From contig PPXM03000010.1 of NCBI GenBank assembly GCA_003707065.3, forward strand, positions 186,001-250,000: DNA of 64,000 nucleotides, in the 5' to 3' direction. A model generated the notes under the pieces. The model was not told the DNA's origin. It saw only the letters and a list, made by a program, of their open reading frames with translations, and made no database searches. Origin of the DNA: Trigonopsis variabilis (Eukaryota; Ascomycota; Trigonopsidomycetes; Trigonopsidales; Trigonopsidaceae). Shown here piece after piece: positions 9,745-22,100 of this stretch. The stretch's first letter is position 1. Each line of letters starts with the position of its first letter. A program made the translations under genes and the position numbers.

Positions 9745-10626
9745 TCATTCTGTCATATATTTTGCCTTATTCACTTGCATTGTTTTGTCGGTCATGAGTC
9801 TTTCTCGGAGGTTTTCAAGCATCTGATAATCGACGGGATCAATCGGCACGGAAAGTAATATCCCTTGATTTGAAATTGCTACCAACGATTCTCCCTCTGG
9901 ATATTGCCTTGAGTTTTTCATTTTCTCTCGTTCTTGTTCAGCTATAGGCGGATCAGAAGGACATATGGATTCTTCCTCATCCTTGGGCTTGGATAAATCT
10001 AGCGGAGTCCACCAGTATTTCGGGTACTGTCTAAAGACGTTATCGCAGATCAAGGCCACCGATAATATAAGGACCGATGACACCAGTTGAGCAGGCAAAT
10101 ACCACCAGCTCATTTCGCGAATGTCTTGATCCACAAAAGGTAGAAGCGCGCTAGCTCCCGCCGGAGGATGGACCGTGTTTGTGATTGCCATCAGGGTAGA
10201 CGCCACACCAACACTTAAAGCTCCTCCTGCCCAAGCATTACTGATTCCTCGGTCAGATAACCAGAAAAGTTTCATGAGACATACTCCAACCAACGAACTG
10301 AGAAAGTGGCCAAACAACACGTTCTTGGGCTGGGCTAAGGGAGCGTCAATGGCATTGAACGTCAGAATAGCCGTCGCTCCGTAACTAGCAATGATCAATG
10401 GAGCATGATGATGAGTAAAAACTGTGTGAGATTTGAATACTCCTTCCAATAGAGCAATTCCTAACCAAGATGATACCAAAATATCTGCCCAGCGGACAAC
10501 ATCGTATTTTCCCCATTTACTAGGTTCCTTGTGATATCCCAGTAGTCGATCTATCGGAAACGGAAGCTTGTGTCGAAAAGAAGGCCTGGCAACTCTGTTT
10601 ATCCACTGATCGGTAGTGAAGCCCAT
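9745..10626 (-). CDS. HPP-family integral membrane protein
   Basis: Predicted 293 residues from the ATG at 10626. HPP-family motifs are clear: APLIIASYGATAIL, LAQPKNVLFGHFLSSLVGV and TNTVHPPAGASALLPF, the last containing the HPP signature. Five to six membrane segments span residues 50-200, followed by a hydrophilic tail. In plants and cyanobacteria some members transport nitrite into plastids; in fungi the substrate is not established. No intron. The 761-bp upstream gap separates it from the Zn2Cys6 regulator on the same strand, so co-regulation is not evident. Confidence 0.88.
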   Translation of the reverse strand: MGFTTDQWINRVARPSFRHKLPFPIDRLLGYHKEPSKWGKYDVVRWADILVSSWLGIALLEGVFKSHTVFTHHHAPLIIASYGATAILTFNAIDAPLAQPKNVLFGHFLSSLVGVCLMKLFWLSDRGISNAWAGGALSVGVASTLMAITNTVHPPAGASALLPFVDQDIREMSWWYLPAQLVSSVLILSVALICDNVFRQYPKYWWTPLDLSKPKDEEESICPSDPPIAEQEREKMKNSRQYPEGESLVAISNQGILLSVPIDPVDYQMLENLRERLMTDKTMQVNKAKYMTE

Positions 10627-11387
10627 GATATATTTCAACTCTATTCCGCGCTCTTAGATCCAGAATCTAGACCCAAATATTTATTGACTGCTTTTGGTCA
10701 TAGAAAGAGGAAACCAACAGTGATGAATGCCAGGTGAGATTAACTAGATGCAATGGCTCATCTTGATGATTCATCATCATCGTCCCGTGACTGCTACAGT
10801 AGGTTTACTCTTGACACTTGCAATGAGCCTGCCTTCATTCACAACACTGATTGACTAATAGCGAATTAAAATTAGTGACGGTCTGTATCTATACTATCTC
10901 TATGTCTATGGATTAGACAGGCGTCCACTCGTACATTTATGATAAAATTAGTCAGTACTCACTGTCTTTAATTGCGCACAACCCCACGTCAACCTGAGGC
11001 CATAACCGACTGCAGTTTATACTGCGGCATCTGATTCAATTAAGCTGCAGGTCGTATGCTATAGATATTGGCTAAATCTAGTTTGTACCTTATATATGAT
11101 TTATTTTTAGATAGACAGTAGGCGAAATACAGCTTAACGCTTCCGAGGTTCATTTGCAAAGGTTTTATAAAAGTATGAAGATCAGAACAATCAAACCACC
11201 AAGAGTATAACTAGTTCGATAAGCTTGGTGAAATATTACCTAAGTATTTCTTAACGGGCTATTACTGTCAATTTGCTAGTGCACTTCGTGAGAAGAGAAA
11301 GAAAAAAAAAATAAAAAAGCTAAAGCGAGTGTTTTTCACGTAGAACTCACAGTTTTTTTCTAAATACCACCAACCCACTATTATACA
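10627..11387. other. Intergenic, 761 bp
   Basis: Promoter region of the HPP gene and 3' flank of the Zn2Cys6 gene. Contains A-rich tracts near 11300. I see no gene, repeat or RNA in it. Confidence 0.5.
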
Positions 11388-13647
11388 CTAAGCAAAATGA
11401 TTCAAGATATTTATCGGACTCTGGGCATAATAGCTACCATCCGGAGGTAATAAAGAAATGGAAGGAGAGTTCATAAACGAAGGAAGATCATCGTAATTGC
11501 TCAAGATATTAGGCGTCAAAGATGGCTGATCATATGTTCGATTAGGGTCTATAACTTCTTTCTGGTCCTTCAACTCGACATGAGCCATATGGCAGGGAGC
11601 CTGCTGGGAGGCCATTTCTTGTAAGAGTCGGAGCACCTTGAAATTGCAGCCACTATCCCTTAATTGACCTATGTAACCCTGCAATTCTTTGACTGCCTGA
11701 TTACTTAGACGACCACCATTATCACACATGCACCGGGTGCGCTTAGTCGGGATTTCCTTTGCCAGGAGCTCGAAAGTGTCTCTATATAGTTCGGCATGAC
11801 TCCAGCACTCTGAAAAAATAACCATGAGGTTAGAGACATACCGCAAAGTTTGATAACTTTCCCTATCATCGAATGGGGGGCCTCGAAGATGAATGGGAGT
11901 TGCCCAAAAAAGATAAAGGAAACTGATTCCAATTTGAAAATGCGTCAACAAAGCAAACCAAGGCCTACCAACTGTCTTAGATTGCTCAACTTTCCTGAAT
12001 ATCGATGCTGCAACCTCGCACGCCGTCATGAGATACGAACTAACTGGAGTCCGCACAGTAACCCGATTCAAAGGATACAATAACAAGATTGTATAATAAT
12101 AGATAGCTTGTAGCCAACGCAAGGAGTCTAAGCCTGCCTCAGAGGACGCCTGTCCGTAAGTTGCTACTTCGTCCTTCCATTGGTCTAGTTTAGATTGCAT
12201 TTCTGCAACCCAGGAAGCAGAGATTGGATCATAATAACCCAGGAAAAACTTTTCCAGAATCTCAGATTGTAATTGTCGGCCAGAGATTACATACATAGCA
12301 GTAGACAGCATGGTGTAGCGCGTCGGATCGGGCAGTATTGGGGGCTCCGTTTCAGTTAACTGATCATCATCAGTATTAGAGAACATTCGAATGGTAATGC
12401 AGCTATCGGGAATGATGGTAGGAAATGAAAAACAAACGCTGGTTGCCCGATCCAGAGCGTAGCAGCACCAGAATGTCCGACGCCTCAGTTCCGTCAGTTT
12501 GAAATCGGTGTTTTTATAGTCTTCCTGGTGAAAGTTATAATATAAAGCAAGTCGGCAGGCGTAGGCCGTGAAATGAATGACTTCTTTTGATGAAGACAAG
12601 GAGGAGGAAAACTGGAGAGCATGCATTGCTAGCAACAAGTAGGCCCAAATCTGGACCATTGGATCACTGTGAGTTTCAATAGGTGATTTGAATATTTCTG
12701 TCGCAAGTCTATAAAACCTTACATGTTCTTCGTCTGGTGACAAGACATCTCCTTCTCGAGCATCAATCGTCATTGCTCCAAGACAGTAGACCATATAGAC
12801 AAAAAATCCTCTGTGATCATGGAGGACATCCTGCGGCACCGGATCTTCACTAGACAAGATATCTAACTGTCCATTCCATTCCTTATGCCATCGGTCGAAC
12901 GTACCAGAATGCAAAAAAGGATATCTCGAGTGGACGACCTGATAATAAGAACTCACCAATGTCAGTCTATCTTCATCCAATACCAACAAGTCGGATGTTA
13001 TTAAAGTGGGAGGTTCTAATATACTTCCTATGGGCGAGAAATTATTCGTATTAGCGTTATTATTGCTGATGATCTCCTTTTCGCTGATTAGTATGGCAGA
13101 ATATTGACTCGATTTTAGTCCATTTATCGACCTTCCATTCAATTTTTCAGCCATTCCATCTTCTTCTTCCACCAAGAATCCTGATTCGATTGGTAAATGG
13201 TCCGCTCCGACGCTTTGGTTTGTAGGTTTCAGAGCCGTCTCCAACTCCGCAACGCGCTCTTCTAAAGCTTCAACATATCTAATCCGATCAGCCCCCTGTG
13301 GGAGTTTCATAGAATCACTCACTCAGCAGGATAGTCTATTCTCGACATCCGTTGCGCTTCAACGCACTCTTCAAACTTAGCTCTGACCATCCAAGTTCTT
13401 ACCCTCTTTTGCCTTTTCGCAGTTCGTGCACGGCCGCCTACTATCACACTCATTCTTAGTCCTAATAATTGTAATCCCTCACCTTTTGCTTCCGGCTCCT
13501 GCATCGTAAACAGGCCAGAATTCGTTTTGGCCGCTTGCTAGCTGTTTCGCTCCTGCCGTCCTCTCGATTCCGTTTCTCAGGCGACGTGCTTTCTCGATCA
13601 CGGCTTTCAATTTCGCTCGTATTGATTTCTTTGCCTCTTCTCTTCAT
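11388..13647 (-). CDS. Zn2Cys6 fungal transcription factor
   Basis: Four exons, complement(11388..13278, 13323..13368, 13403..13448, 13483..13647), with introns of 44, 34 and 34 nt; 715 residues. The split zinc cluster reassembles as ACLRCRSRKQK then CDSRRPCTNCEKAKEEC, giving the C-x2-C-x6-C-x6-C-x2-C-x6-C pattern at about residues 44-72, preceded by a basic, KRPKR-type nuclear signal. YVEALEERVAELE follows as a dimerisation coiled coil. The middle has the fungal-specific domain (SYYQVVHSRYPFLHSGTFD; RRTFWCCYALDRATS). It is a DNA-binding regulator of unknown targets. Two introns interrupt the zinc cluster itself. Confidence 0.9.
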
Positions 13648-14036
13648 TGAGACCGATTGTTGGGGTCTGCTCTTTGTCCGTCTATCAAGTAATCAGATAA
13701 GCCCTGTAACGATAGGGAAAGCCCCCAAGTTTGCACGGTGACGGCTTAGCGTCTAACTTTAACTCTTTTTTTGCATGTACTAGAAACGTATAGCAGACGG
13801 ACAGGATTGATATTCTAATATGTTAAATGGGCCCTGTTAGAAGCAAGATAAAGATCGCTGCCAGCCTAGCCTTTCCACCCGTTGGTGTAAATAGACCGGC
13901 AGGAAGAGTTATGAGAAGAGAGGTAAATATCTTGAAATACTTTTCTTGATTAGGATATCAATTTCATACCTACACTACATTAGATGCGTTCACTAAGTCT
14001 TATTCTCATTAGCAGAAACCATGATTCTATAGTCTT
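13648..14036. other. Intergenic, 389 bp
   Basis: Promoter of the Zn2Cys6 gene and 3' flank of ALA1. Nothing recognisable beyond short T-rich tracts. Confidence 0.5.
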
Positions 14037-17000
14037 TCAGTCTTTGCTCACTTCATCCAAGTACTTGTTCAACTCGGCAACAGCTTCGTCGAGGCGGCCA
14101 ACATCACTCCCTACTCCTTGACTTATCTGCCCTCGACCTCCACTTCGACCTCCCAAGATCGTCGAAGCGACATGAGCCCATTTCTGGGCATCCAAGCCCT
14201 TCTTGGCCGATTCTTCAGAAACGAAGCAACCGTGAACCACTTTGGCATCAGGAGATGAAACTTCATCAGCAGCTAAAAGATAGAAATCCTTGTTCTTCTC
14301 CTTTTTAGCTGCGTTCAAGGCTTCAGTCACTGCTTTACTGTTGGCAGAAATACCAGGAATCCGGATGACGACGCTATGTTTATCCTTCGACTTCTCATCC
14401 TTGAACGCATTCTTAACGGCTTCGACAGCAGCTTTGCCTTCAGCTTTCTGTTTCGCCTTGAGTTCGTTGGTGACTGCCTTCTGTATCTTGGCAAACGCAT
14501 CGCGCAGCTGGTTCTTTCGAACAGCTGAAATAGACAGTTCCCCCAGAGTGACACCATACTGTTTAACGGCAGCCTCCTTGGCGGGGGTAAATGGCATTAG
14601 TTCAATCTCTCGAAGCTTTCGAGTCCATTCATCGGCAAGCCGTTGGACTTCATGAGCATCAGATCCGGTAACCGCAACGATTCGGCGAATCCCTTTAGCA
14701 ATTCCAGACTCTTCTACGATAACCAACTCTTTGATCTCCCCGGTCGATTTGACATGGGTACCTCCACAAAACTCAACCGAGTAGCTCTCCCATTTTTTAT
14801 TACCAGCATCGGCCAATAAATCGTCCACTGGAACACCAACGGAAACGACTCGAACAGGATCAGGATAGGTCTCACCGAAAACAGCTCGGACGCCTCGGAT
14901 TTCCCTCGCTAATGCCAATGCAACGTCTTTATAGTAGACAGGTGTGTTCTTTTTGATATACTCCGTGCAGATATCCTCCACTCTTGAGATCTCTTCGTCA
15001 GACAACCCAGATTTGTGAGAGAAATCGAACCGCAGACGATCAGGCGCTACAAGAGAACCCCGTTGATCGACTCCATCGCCCAGTACAGTACGTAGACCAT
15101 AGTTTAGGACATGCGTACCAGTGTGGTTATTTCGGATAGGCCAGCGGCGAAGTTCATCGAATTCAGCAACGACCTTGTCGCCGACATTGAGATCACCTTC
15201 TTCTAGATAACCGGTATGTAACACATAGCCTCCATAGACTTGGACATTCTCCACCTTGAAGTGGGCTTTGCCATCGACCACTATCTGCCCTTGATCAAAT
15301 TCTTGACCGCCCTGCTCAGCATAAAAAGGAGTCCTGTCTAATAAGACGCCGATCTGAATACCAGGAGCCAGACCACCGGTCGAGGAAACGAATCCATCAG
15401 GAGAGAGAAGTTTGAGAATAGTTGAATCAATTGCATTGCCGGTATACTTCGGACTGTCGTCAGTCTTAGCTATTCCCTTATCGCTCAGTTGGCTCAAGCC
15501 ATGTACATCGAGTTTAAGCAATTCGCCTCCAGCCGACTTCCTGCCTCCCTTTGAGGCCTCCTTTGAGGCAGCCTGAGCAGCCAAAAATCCTTTTTCATCG
15601 ATAGATAGCCCAGCCTCTTCGGCCATTAATCGAGTCAAATCAACCGGAAATCCGTAAGTATCGTACAGTCTCCAAACATCGCGACCGTTCAATGTCCGGG
15701 TTCCGTCAGCAATAGCTTTAGAAGCGTACTGCTCAAACAGTTTCTCTCCTCGATCTAAGGTCTTAGAGAACGAGGTCTCTTCTTCATTAAGGATTTCAGA
15801 GATATCATCAAGGCTAGCAGCAACTTCAGGGAATATATCAGCCACCTGGTCCGCCAGAGTAGGAGCCAATTTGGAAAAGAAATCCCCAATAGGGACATCA
15901 AACTTCTTGCGGACGTAGCGAGCTCCACGGCGAAGAATCCGTCTCAATACATATCCGCGCCCTTCATTATTAGGAACACCTCCATCTGCAATAGCAAAAG
16001 ATAAAGTACGGACGTGGTCAGCGACGACACGATAGGCGGTATCGATACCATCGACATCCTCCGCACCAAATTTTCCTTCGTAAGGCCGAGCGCCGGTAAG
16101 TTCTTGGATCTTGAGAAATAGAGGCTCAAAAACATCAGTGTCATAATTAGAGTATTTATCTTGCAGCACTGAAACCAAGCGTTCAAAACCCATACCGGTG
16201 TCGACATGCTTGGCGGGCAAAGGACGAAGAGTGCCGTCCGCCTCACGGTTATATTGGATAAAGACGTTGTTCCAGATCTCCAAAACGTTTGGATCATCTT
16301 TGTTAACTAATGATGCAGCATTTCTGCCTCCAATTCGATCATAATGGATCTCAGAACATGGACCACAAGGACCTTGATCTCCCATCTCCCAAAAATTGTC
16401 ATGGGCGTCACCAGGTAGGATATGGTCTTCAGCAACACCAACAGACTCCCAAATCTCTTTGGCCTCTAGATCAGGTTCAAGGCCTGCTTTGGGGTCTCCT
16501 TCGAAATAAGTAACATAGAGGCGATCGGGATCAAGACCATAGACCTTAGTCAAAAGTTCCCAAGACCAGGTAATGGCTTCTCGCTTAAAGTAATCACCAA
16601 ATGACCAGTTACCCAACATCTCAAAGAAAGTGTGATGATAACTCTGTGCAATTAGTTAGTGAACAAGCAGAAACCCTGATAACGGGCAACGTACATCTCT
16701 TCCAACGTCTTCTAGATCTAGCAGAGTTAGGAATAACTTATAAATACCCACTCACCATTATGTTTACCACCTGCTCTTATACACTAAAAAGTTATTAGTT
16801 TGCGAGCCCACGATCCAAATCATACTTTTTGAGAATTGACAGCGCGAGTCAATTTAGCAAAATCACTCGCAGGATCAACAGTACCAAGAAAAATGGACTT
16901 ATACTGATTCATACCTTGAAAATATCAGTTTTAAAGTGTCTTCTTTACTTTTAAACGTACCAGCATTTGCGAAAAGTAACGTCGGATCTTCATAAGGGAT

Positions 17001-17138
17001 AACCGAAGAAGACGGGACGAACTTATGATTTTTCTCTTTAAAATAATCAATAAAGGTATTTCTAACCTGCTTATTAATTCACTCTCCCGATCGCCTATTT
17101 TAACTGACCTTTTGAGCGGTCCATTCTGGTTGACTCAT
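14037..17138 (-). CDS. ALA1: Alanyl-tRNA synthetase
   Basis: Six exons, complement(14037..16643, 16695..16717, 16756..16783, 16826..16914, 16961..17066, 17109..17138), introns 51, 38, 42, 46 and 42 nt; 960 residues. It charges tRNA-Ala in cytosol and probably mitochondria. Motif 1 and 2 regions are clear ([44 protein letters not shown]), then [14 protein letters not shown] and [11 protein letters not shown]. The editing domain has [13 protein letters not shown] and [12 protein letters not shown], and a C-Ala domain ends the protein with [15 protein letters not shown]. All five introns lie in the first 500 bp, two of the exons being only 23 and 28 nt. It shares a 96-bp divergent promoter with the next gene. 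Confidence 0.97.
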
Positions 17139-17234
17139 AGTGGTCAGGGACAAGTAGTGCGGGATGCCTTGCAACAGCCGTCGAGGTCTAGAAGGCGGCG
17201 CCTCAACCCGAATCAACGACTCCGACAAATAACT

Positions 17235-18031
17235 ATGGGCTCGACCAAAAAGAGAGGTCGAGATGAGATTGGATCTGATTCGGGACAAGATGGAGAATGT
17301 ATTTGTCAGGGATCTAATTATAATGACGACGATTTTTCTCCCCAATCTAAACGTCGCCTCGTCCGGTTGCTTAACGAGTTGTCTTTAGGTGGTAAGTTCC
17401 GACGTTTTCTCCAAGTGACTACGGCTTTGCTTCTCCGATTTGGCAAAACATGAATAGGTTATCTAATGCCTGACTATTTCAGATTGTGCATACAGTGCAT
17501 AAGTTCATTTATTTTGGTTCTTTTTAAATTGATAATCCCTTGCCGGCCATTGCCTTGTCCCACCGGTGCTTCACCGATGCTCTTTTATGTACATTCGCTA
17601 ATAGATTAGATACAAAAGAAAAGGAAGTACCTAAGCATAACTTAATGGACACTTCGGATGAACATACAGTCTTTGTTTCGTCTCTTGATTGCGATTCAGA
17701 TGAAGAGGATGGGGATAGAGATAATTATGAGTTCTCGACTATCTGCCCAAAATGTGGTCGAGCAAAAAATGACGTCCGACGTCGGCAGAGCCAAAGCCGG
17801 GACGCTCATGGCCTTGTATTTGTTCCTGACATCGAAAAAAAATTAATGAGAATACCTTATGAGCTGCTGATCCCTGACAAGCCAAGACCATTACAATCTT
17901 CTTCTAGTAATAGTATGGTTGTCTATACTCCTCCACAGTCGTATAAACAATACAGGGATCATGAGGATCAGAGCGAAGATGAAAGGATATATCCTGTTTC
18001 AAGTCAAGACTCGGTGATGGATATGGACTGA
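17235..18031 (+). CDS. Acidic protein of unknown function with CxxC motif
   Basis: Best model is join(17235..17391, 17610..18031), 192 residues, with a 218-nt intron; a further small exon inside this intron cannot be excluded. The protein starts MGSTKKRGRDEIG, has a basic KRRLVRLLNEL segment, an acidic DCDSDEEDGDRD stretch, one CPKCGRAKN motif and a hydrophobic FVPDIEKKLMRIPYELL segment, then a Ser/Asp-rich tail. A single CxxC is not enough for a classical zinc finger alone. Nuclear location is a guess from the basic start. Divergent from ALA1. I do not recognise the family. Confidence 0.6.
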
Positions 18032-18256
18032 TAACTAACTGCATTGCATTTTTGGCGCACGGATGATCATGAGATCAACCTGGATTATCTATTAGAATTA
18101 ATAAGAGTTAAAAGGAATAAATCGTTCAGCTTCGACGTAGCTGTCACTGCTAACATTTCTCCAGTGTAGACTGGAGCTTTCGGATGGGGTACGGCTTATG
18201 CGTGCCTGCAATCCTCCTGCGTTATCTAGATAATAAAGAACATTGCCTACCCAAGC

Positions 18257-19015
18257 TCAGAGATATGTTCGCTTTTGGAATCTCGAATCAATAGAGTGTG
18301 CTCCTTTAGTGATATCTTTGATAGGTTTGGGGCCTGAAAATATATTCATATCTCTCTCTCTATCAAAAGAGGGAAGGGGATGACTCTTTCCTGACCCGCC
18401 TTCTTCTTCTTTGTGAGTCTTGTGGATTTCGACTAGAGAAGCTCCTCGTGAAAAGCGTTCCTCTTCATTCTCACGAGTGACTTGACTAGCTGCAGGTGAG
18501 AACGATCGTGTTACTCCTGGGATCTTTTGTTCACGTTGACCCCTTTCTTGTGAGGAGTACTGTGACATATGGAGCCGACTTAATTCATTACTATTATCTT
18601 TGCGAAATTGTCGATTTCGTAGTTGACTAGGATCACCAGTCCAGATGTCCGATTTTGGAGGGATTAACATCCATTCCTCGTGGCCAGAAGACTGTTCTAT
18701 AGCCACACTATCTTGTTCATACTGAGCTAATCGCCGCGTTGCTTGTTCTTCCTGCTCATCGATAGATAAGGTTGATGGAGGAGGAGCAGGACCAATATCG
18801 TCATCTGAACTTTCACTTGAAAACTCATTATGCTCTCTTACCGTAGCAGTCACCATCTCTTCCTTGCTAGCTTCTTCATTTGAGCTCTCTCTGGTCGGTA
18901 TAGCGCGTTGGTCTCTTGTCAACTGACTGCGGTCTGTCAAATGCTCAGATTCGAACCGTTTTCCCCATTTCATCCACACTCGGGGAGGAATAGACGGTCC
19001 AATTAAATCGTTCAT
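18257..19015 (-). CDS. GPALPP-motif protein (DUF3752)
   Basis: Single exon, 252 residues. Two GPALPP-type motifs are visible, IGPSIPP at the N-terminus and IGPAPPP near residue 75. The DUF3752 core follows: EEWMLIPPKSDIW, a Gln/Arg-rich segment, SLVEIHKTHKEE and PSFDRERDM. The family is nuclear and often linked to RNA processing by association, but its molecular role is not settled. Mostly hydrophilic and probably disordered. Divergent from VPS8 with 166 bp between the starts. Confidence 0.88.
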   Translation of the reverse strand: MNDLIGPSIPPRVWMKWGKRFESEHLTDRSQLTRDQRAIPTRESSNEEASKEEMVTATVREHNEFSSESSDDDIGPAPPPSTLSIDEQEEQATRRLAQYEQDSVAIEQSSGHEEWMLIPPKSDIWTGDPSQLRNRQFRKDNSNELSRLHMSQYSSQERGQREQKIPGVTRSFSPAASQVTRENEEERFSRGASLVEIHKTHKEEEGGSGKSHPLPSFDRERDMNIFSGPKPIKDITKGAHSIDSRFQKRTYL

Positions 19016-19181
19016 AAAGCCGATCTAACTGATGCTTTCCAGAGGATGTGAAAAAGTAGACTTATTGTCACGATATTAGAGGCACCGAAACGATGCCCGT
19101 TACAAAGTTTCACCGTCCCACGAACCGTATCGAGGACAGTCAGCTGCTGACCCACTGGATCATTCGAATTAATCCCATTTC

Positions 19182-22100
19182 ATGTCTCAACCTAACAGTA
19201 CACTTGGATCTAAAGATGTACCTTTACTTTCTACTACTGTCAGTACTTTGAATGAGAACGCCAGTGATTCCCAAGTTGGCCTATCTTCGGATTCAGACGA
19301 ATGTTCAGAACATGAAGAGTTAATTGACTCTAGCTCTGGCCTGGAGCATAATGAATACTCTCAAGTATGACTCGGTCGGCCGAAGTTGTATCGCTAATAT
19401 ACAGAATTTATATTTACAGCAGCAAGCATCCCGATCCAAATCTCCTTCGGACATGGAAATGTCAAATTCTCCATCTTTCATATCCACTACTGGCCAATCA
19501 AGCGAATGTTTTAGAGTCGATTCACCGTTCGAGTCGATTTCATCTAGTCATTTACCAGATTCATTCGACTCTCGAATTCGTTCCTCAGCCTCACCTTCAC
19601 CTTCTTCTGGACCATTCTCGACATCGAGTCTTCGTTCTCATGATAGCAGTAATCTAGTTGATGATGACCAATACGATTCGATCATTTGGACTCGTTTGTC
19701 CCGGATTTCAGCTATATTATTCTCGAATTCCTCTCGATCTCAATACGGTCACCCGACCTGTATTCTGCCATTTGGAAAACTGGCAATCGGAACACACCAC
19801 GGCATAATACTTTTGTTTGGCTCTCGAGACTCGTGTACTGAATTTGGCACTGGCCAGCCCTCCGTAAAAATAGCGGGAGAGGTCACCTCTTTGACAGTCT
19901 CAGCTGATTATACTCATTTAGGAGCTGGACATTCTCAAGGCGATATCTTTGTATGGGACATCAACCGGCCAACTTCTCCTTATTATCATATATCTCCAAT
20001 TTCGATGCCGATATCACCGAGCCCTGCTACGGATGGTCATGTTCGGGGTAGCGCTGTGATTCATATCGGTTTCGTTGGAAATCGTCGGTCTATCATTGCA
20101 TCTGCTGACTTAAAAGGAATGGCGTTTCTCCATGAAAGTGCCAGAGCTTTCATTGGGCGAACTTGTCGGTCTATTCGTATCCTTGGTCGATACTCCTTGG
20201 TTAACCCTGTTCGTCTTCAACCGTATCCGAGAAAGAAATCTAAGACATCTGCTGTTTTGTCCTTTGGAACGCTTCAATTTGGTAATATAGCCGACTCTTG
20301 CAATGGTCTTGGCTTAGTCGCTATCATGACGCCTCAACTGTTGGCCATCATAAGTACCGTTCCATATCCTCGAACGCAGTATAAATTCAAAGTGCCTTCT
20401 AATATACCTGCTGAAGGTCAAATATCGGGATTTTTATCTTGGTGTCCTGCGAGAAGAGTAGATGGTCTTGGCTCTTTTCGGCCTCGTTTGGCGTTTGGAT
20501 GGTCTAACATGCTCAATGTGATAACGGCCTATGCTTCAAATGATCTAGAAACAGATGAACTTAATCTCGAGTTTGGATCGACAAAATCAATGTCTACAGA
20601 TGAACCAATTGCTGTCCTTGAGTGGTACAACGAACAGGTAGGGTGATCAGCACGATGCGAAACTGACCTTAGACCTTGGCTGTCTTATCTTATACCCAAC
20701 AGCTATTAATAATCAATGAGAAAGACTTGCGTGTAATCTTGTCTGTTGATCTCTTAAATCGTCATATCAGTCATCAGCCTTTCTTTGGATCATTGCAATT
20801 GGACTCAAACCTCTTTATGTTACCCAATGCGTTTTATAATGCTTTTAAGTTCTTTGATGGGCGCTTTTATGTTATTTCTCCTTCAGAAGTCGACGTCGGA
20901 CAGTTGAGTACCTGGAATGACCGACTGAACAGTCTAATTGAAGACAATAAGTTCTTGCAATTTTTCATTGTCGCTTTAAAATATTATAATGATGATGAAG
21001 ATCTAAAACTACTAAGAAGTCCTGCGAGCTTTGATGAACGACATCACCTAATACATGATTATTTGATTACTGCCTTACCTGTCGCTTGGGATCAAATATT
21101 TCCTATTATTCCTGATGGAGACTGCCTTGCTAAAGTTTCTGATCTCTCATTTCAACTTTTAGAAGCCATGAGGGTGCCAGGTCTTATTGAGTCCATGTTT
21201 GATTTGTATCATGCACATGATAAAGCTCTCCTATTTTTTGAGAATCTTGAAAGATACCTTAATAATTCCAGAATTACGTTCATTCCCCCAACGGTCTTCA
21301 AACCAATGGTTGAAACGTATATTTCTTTAGGCTATACAGATCGGCTCGAGTCTATGATTTGTCATGTTGATGTTACAAGTCTAGACATTAACCAGAGCTT
21401 CTACTTGTGCAAGCAATATGAATTATGTGATGCTTTAAGTCATATATGGAATCAAGCCCTGCATGATTACATTGCTCCCATTGCTTACTTTTTCCACCTT
21501 ATCGATCAATCTGACACTGAAACGAAGATTCTGAAGGCCTTAAAGGTCTTTCATTACCTTTCGTATCTATTGACCGGTCGATCCTATCCTTTGGGTGACT
21601 TCATTCAAGAGCCACAAGCTCGAGCGGCCAAAATTTCAATCTATGAATTTTTGCTGAGCGATAGAATCACTTGCTGGCCTTTAAATTCTGACAATAAAAT
21701 CTCTGTCCACTCGCAAGAGCCTTATCCCTATTTACGATATCTGCTGACTTTCAATGGGCCTCGGTGCCTTATTATGTTGAACGAAGCGTTCGAAGATTCA
21801 TTTCTTAATGAATCCACTGGGAACAAGCTTAGTAGGCAATATGTTGTGGATGTTCTTCTTGAAATTGTTGGACTATCGCCCGGCGATGACCAAGCCTCTT
21901 CACCTCCTTCGCCTACAGAGACTTATTTAGATATGTTTTTAGCCCGAAATATCGCAAAGTTTTGTCAGTTTATCGTGATGAAGGATTCGTTTCTCTCCAG
22001 GGTCGTCAACAGGCTCTGCCTCGTATCTGACCCTTCCTTGCATGCAGATTGTGAGCTTAGCATTGAATATCTGCTATCAATATATCGTCCTACAGATATG

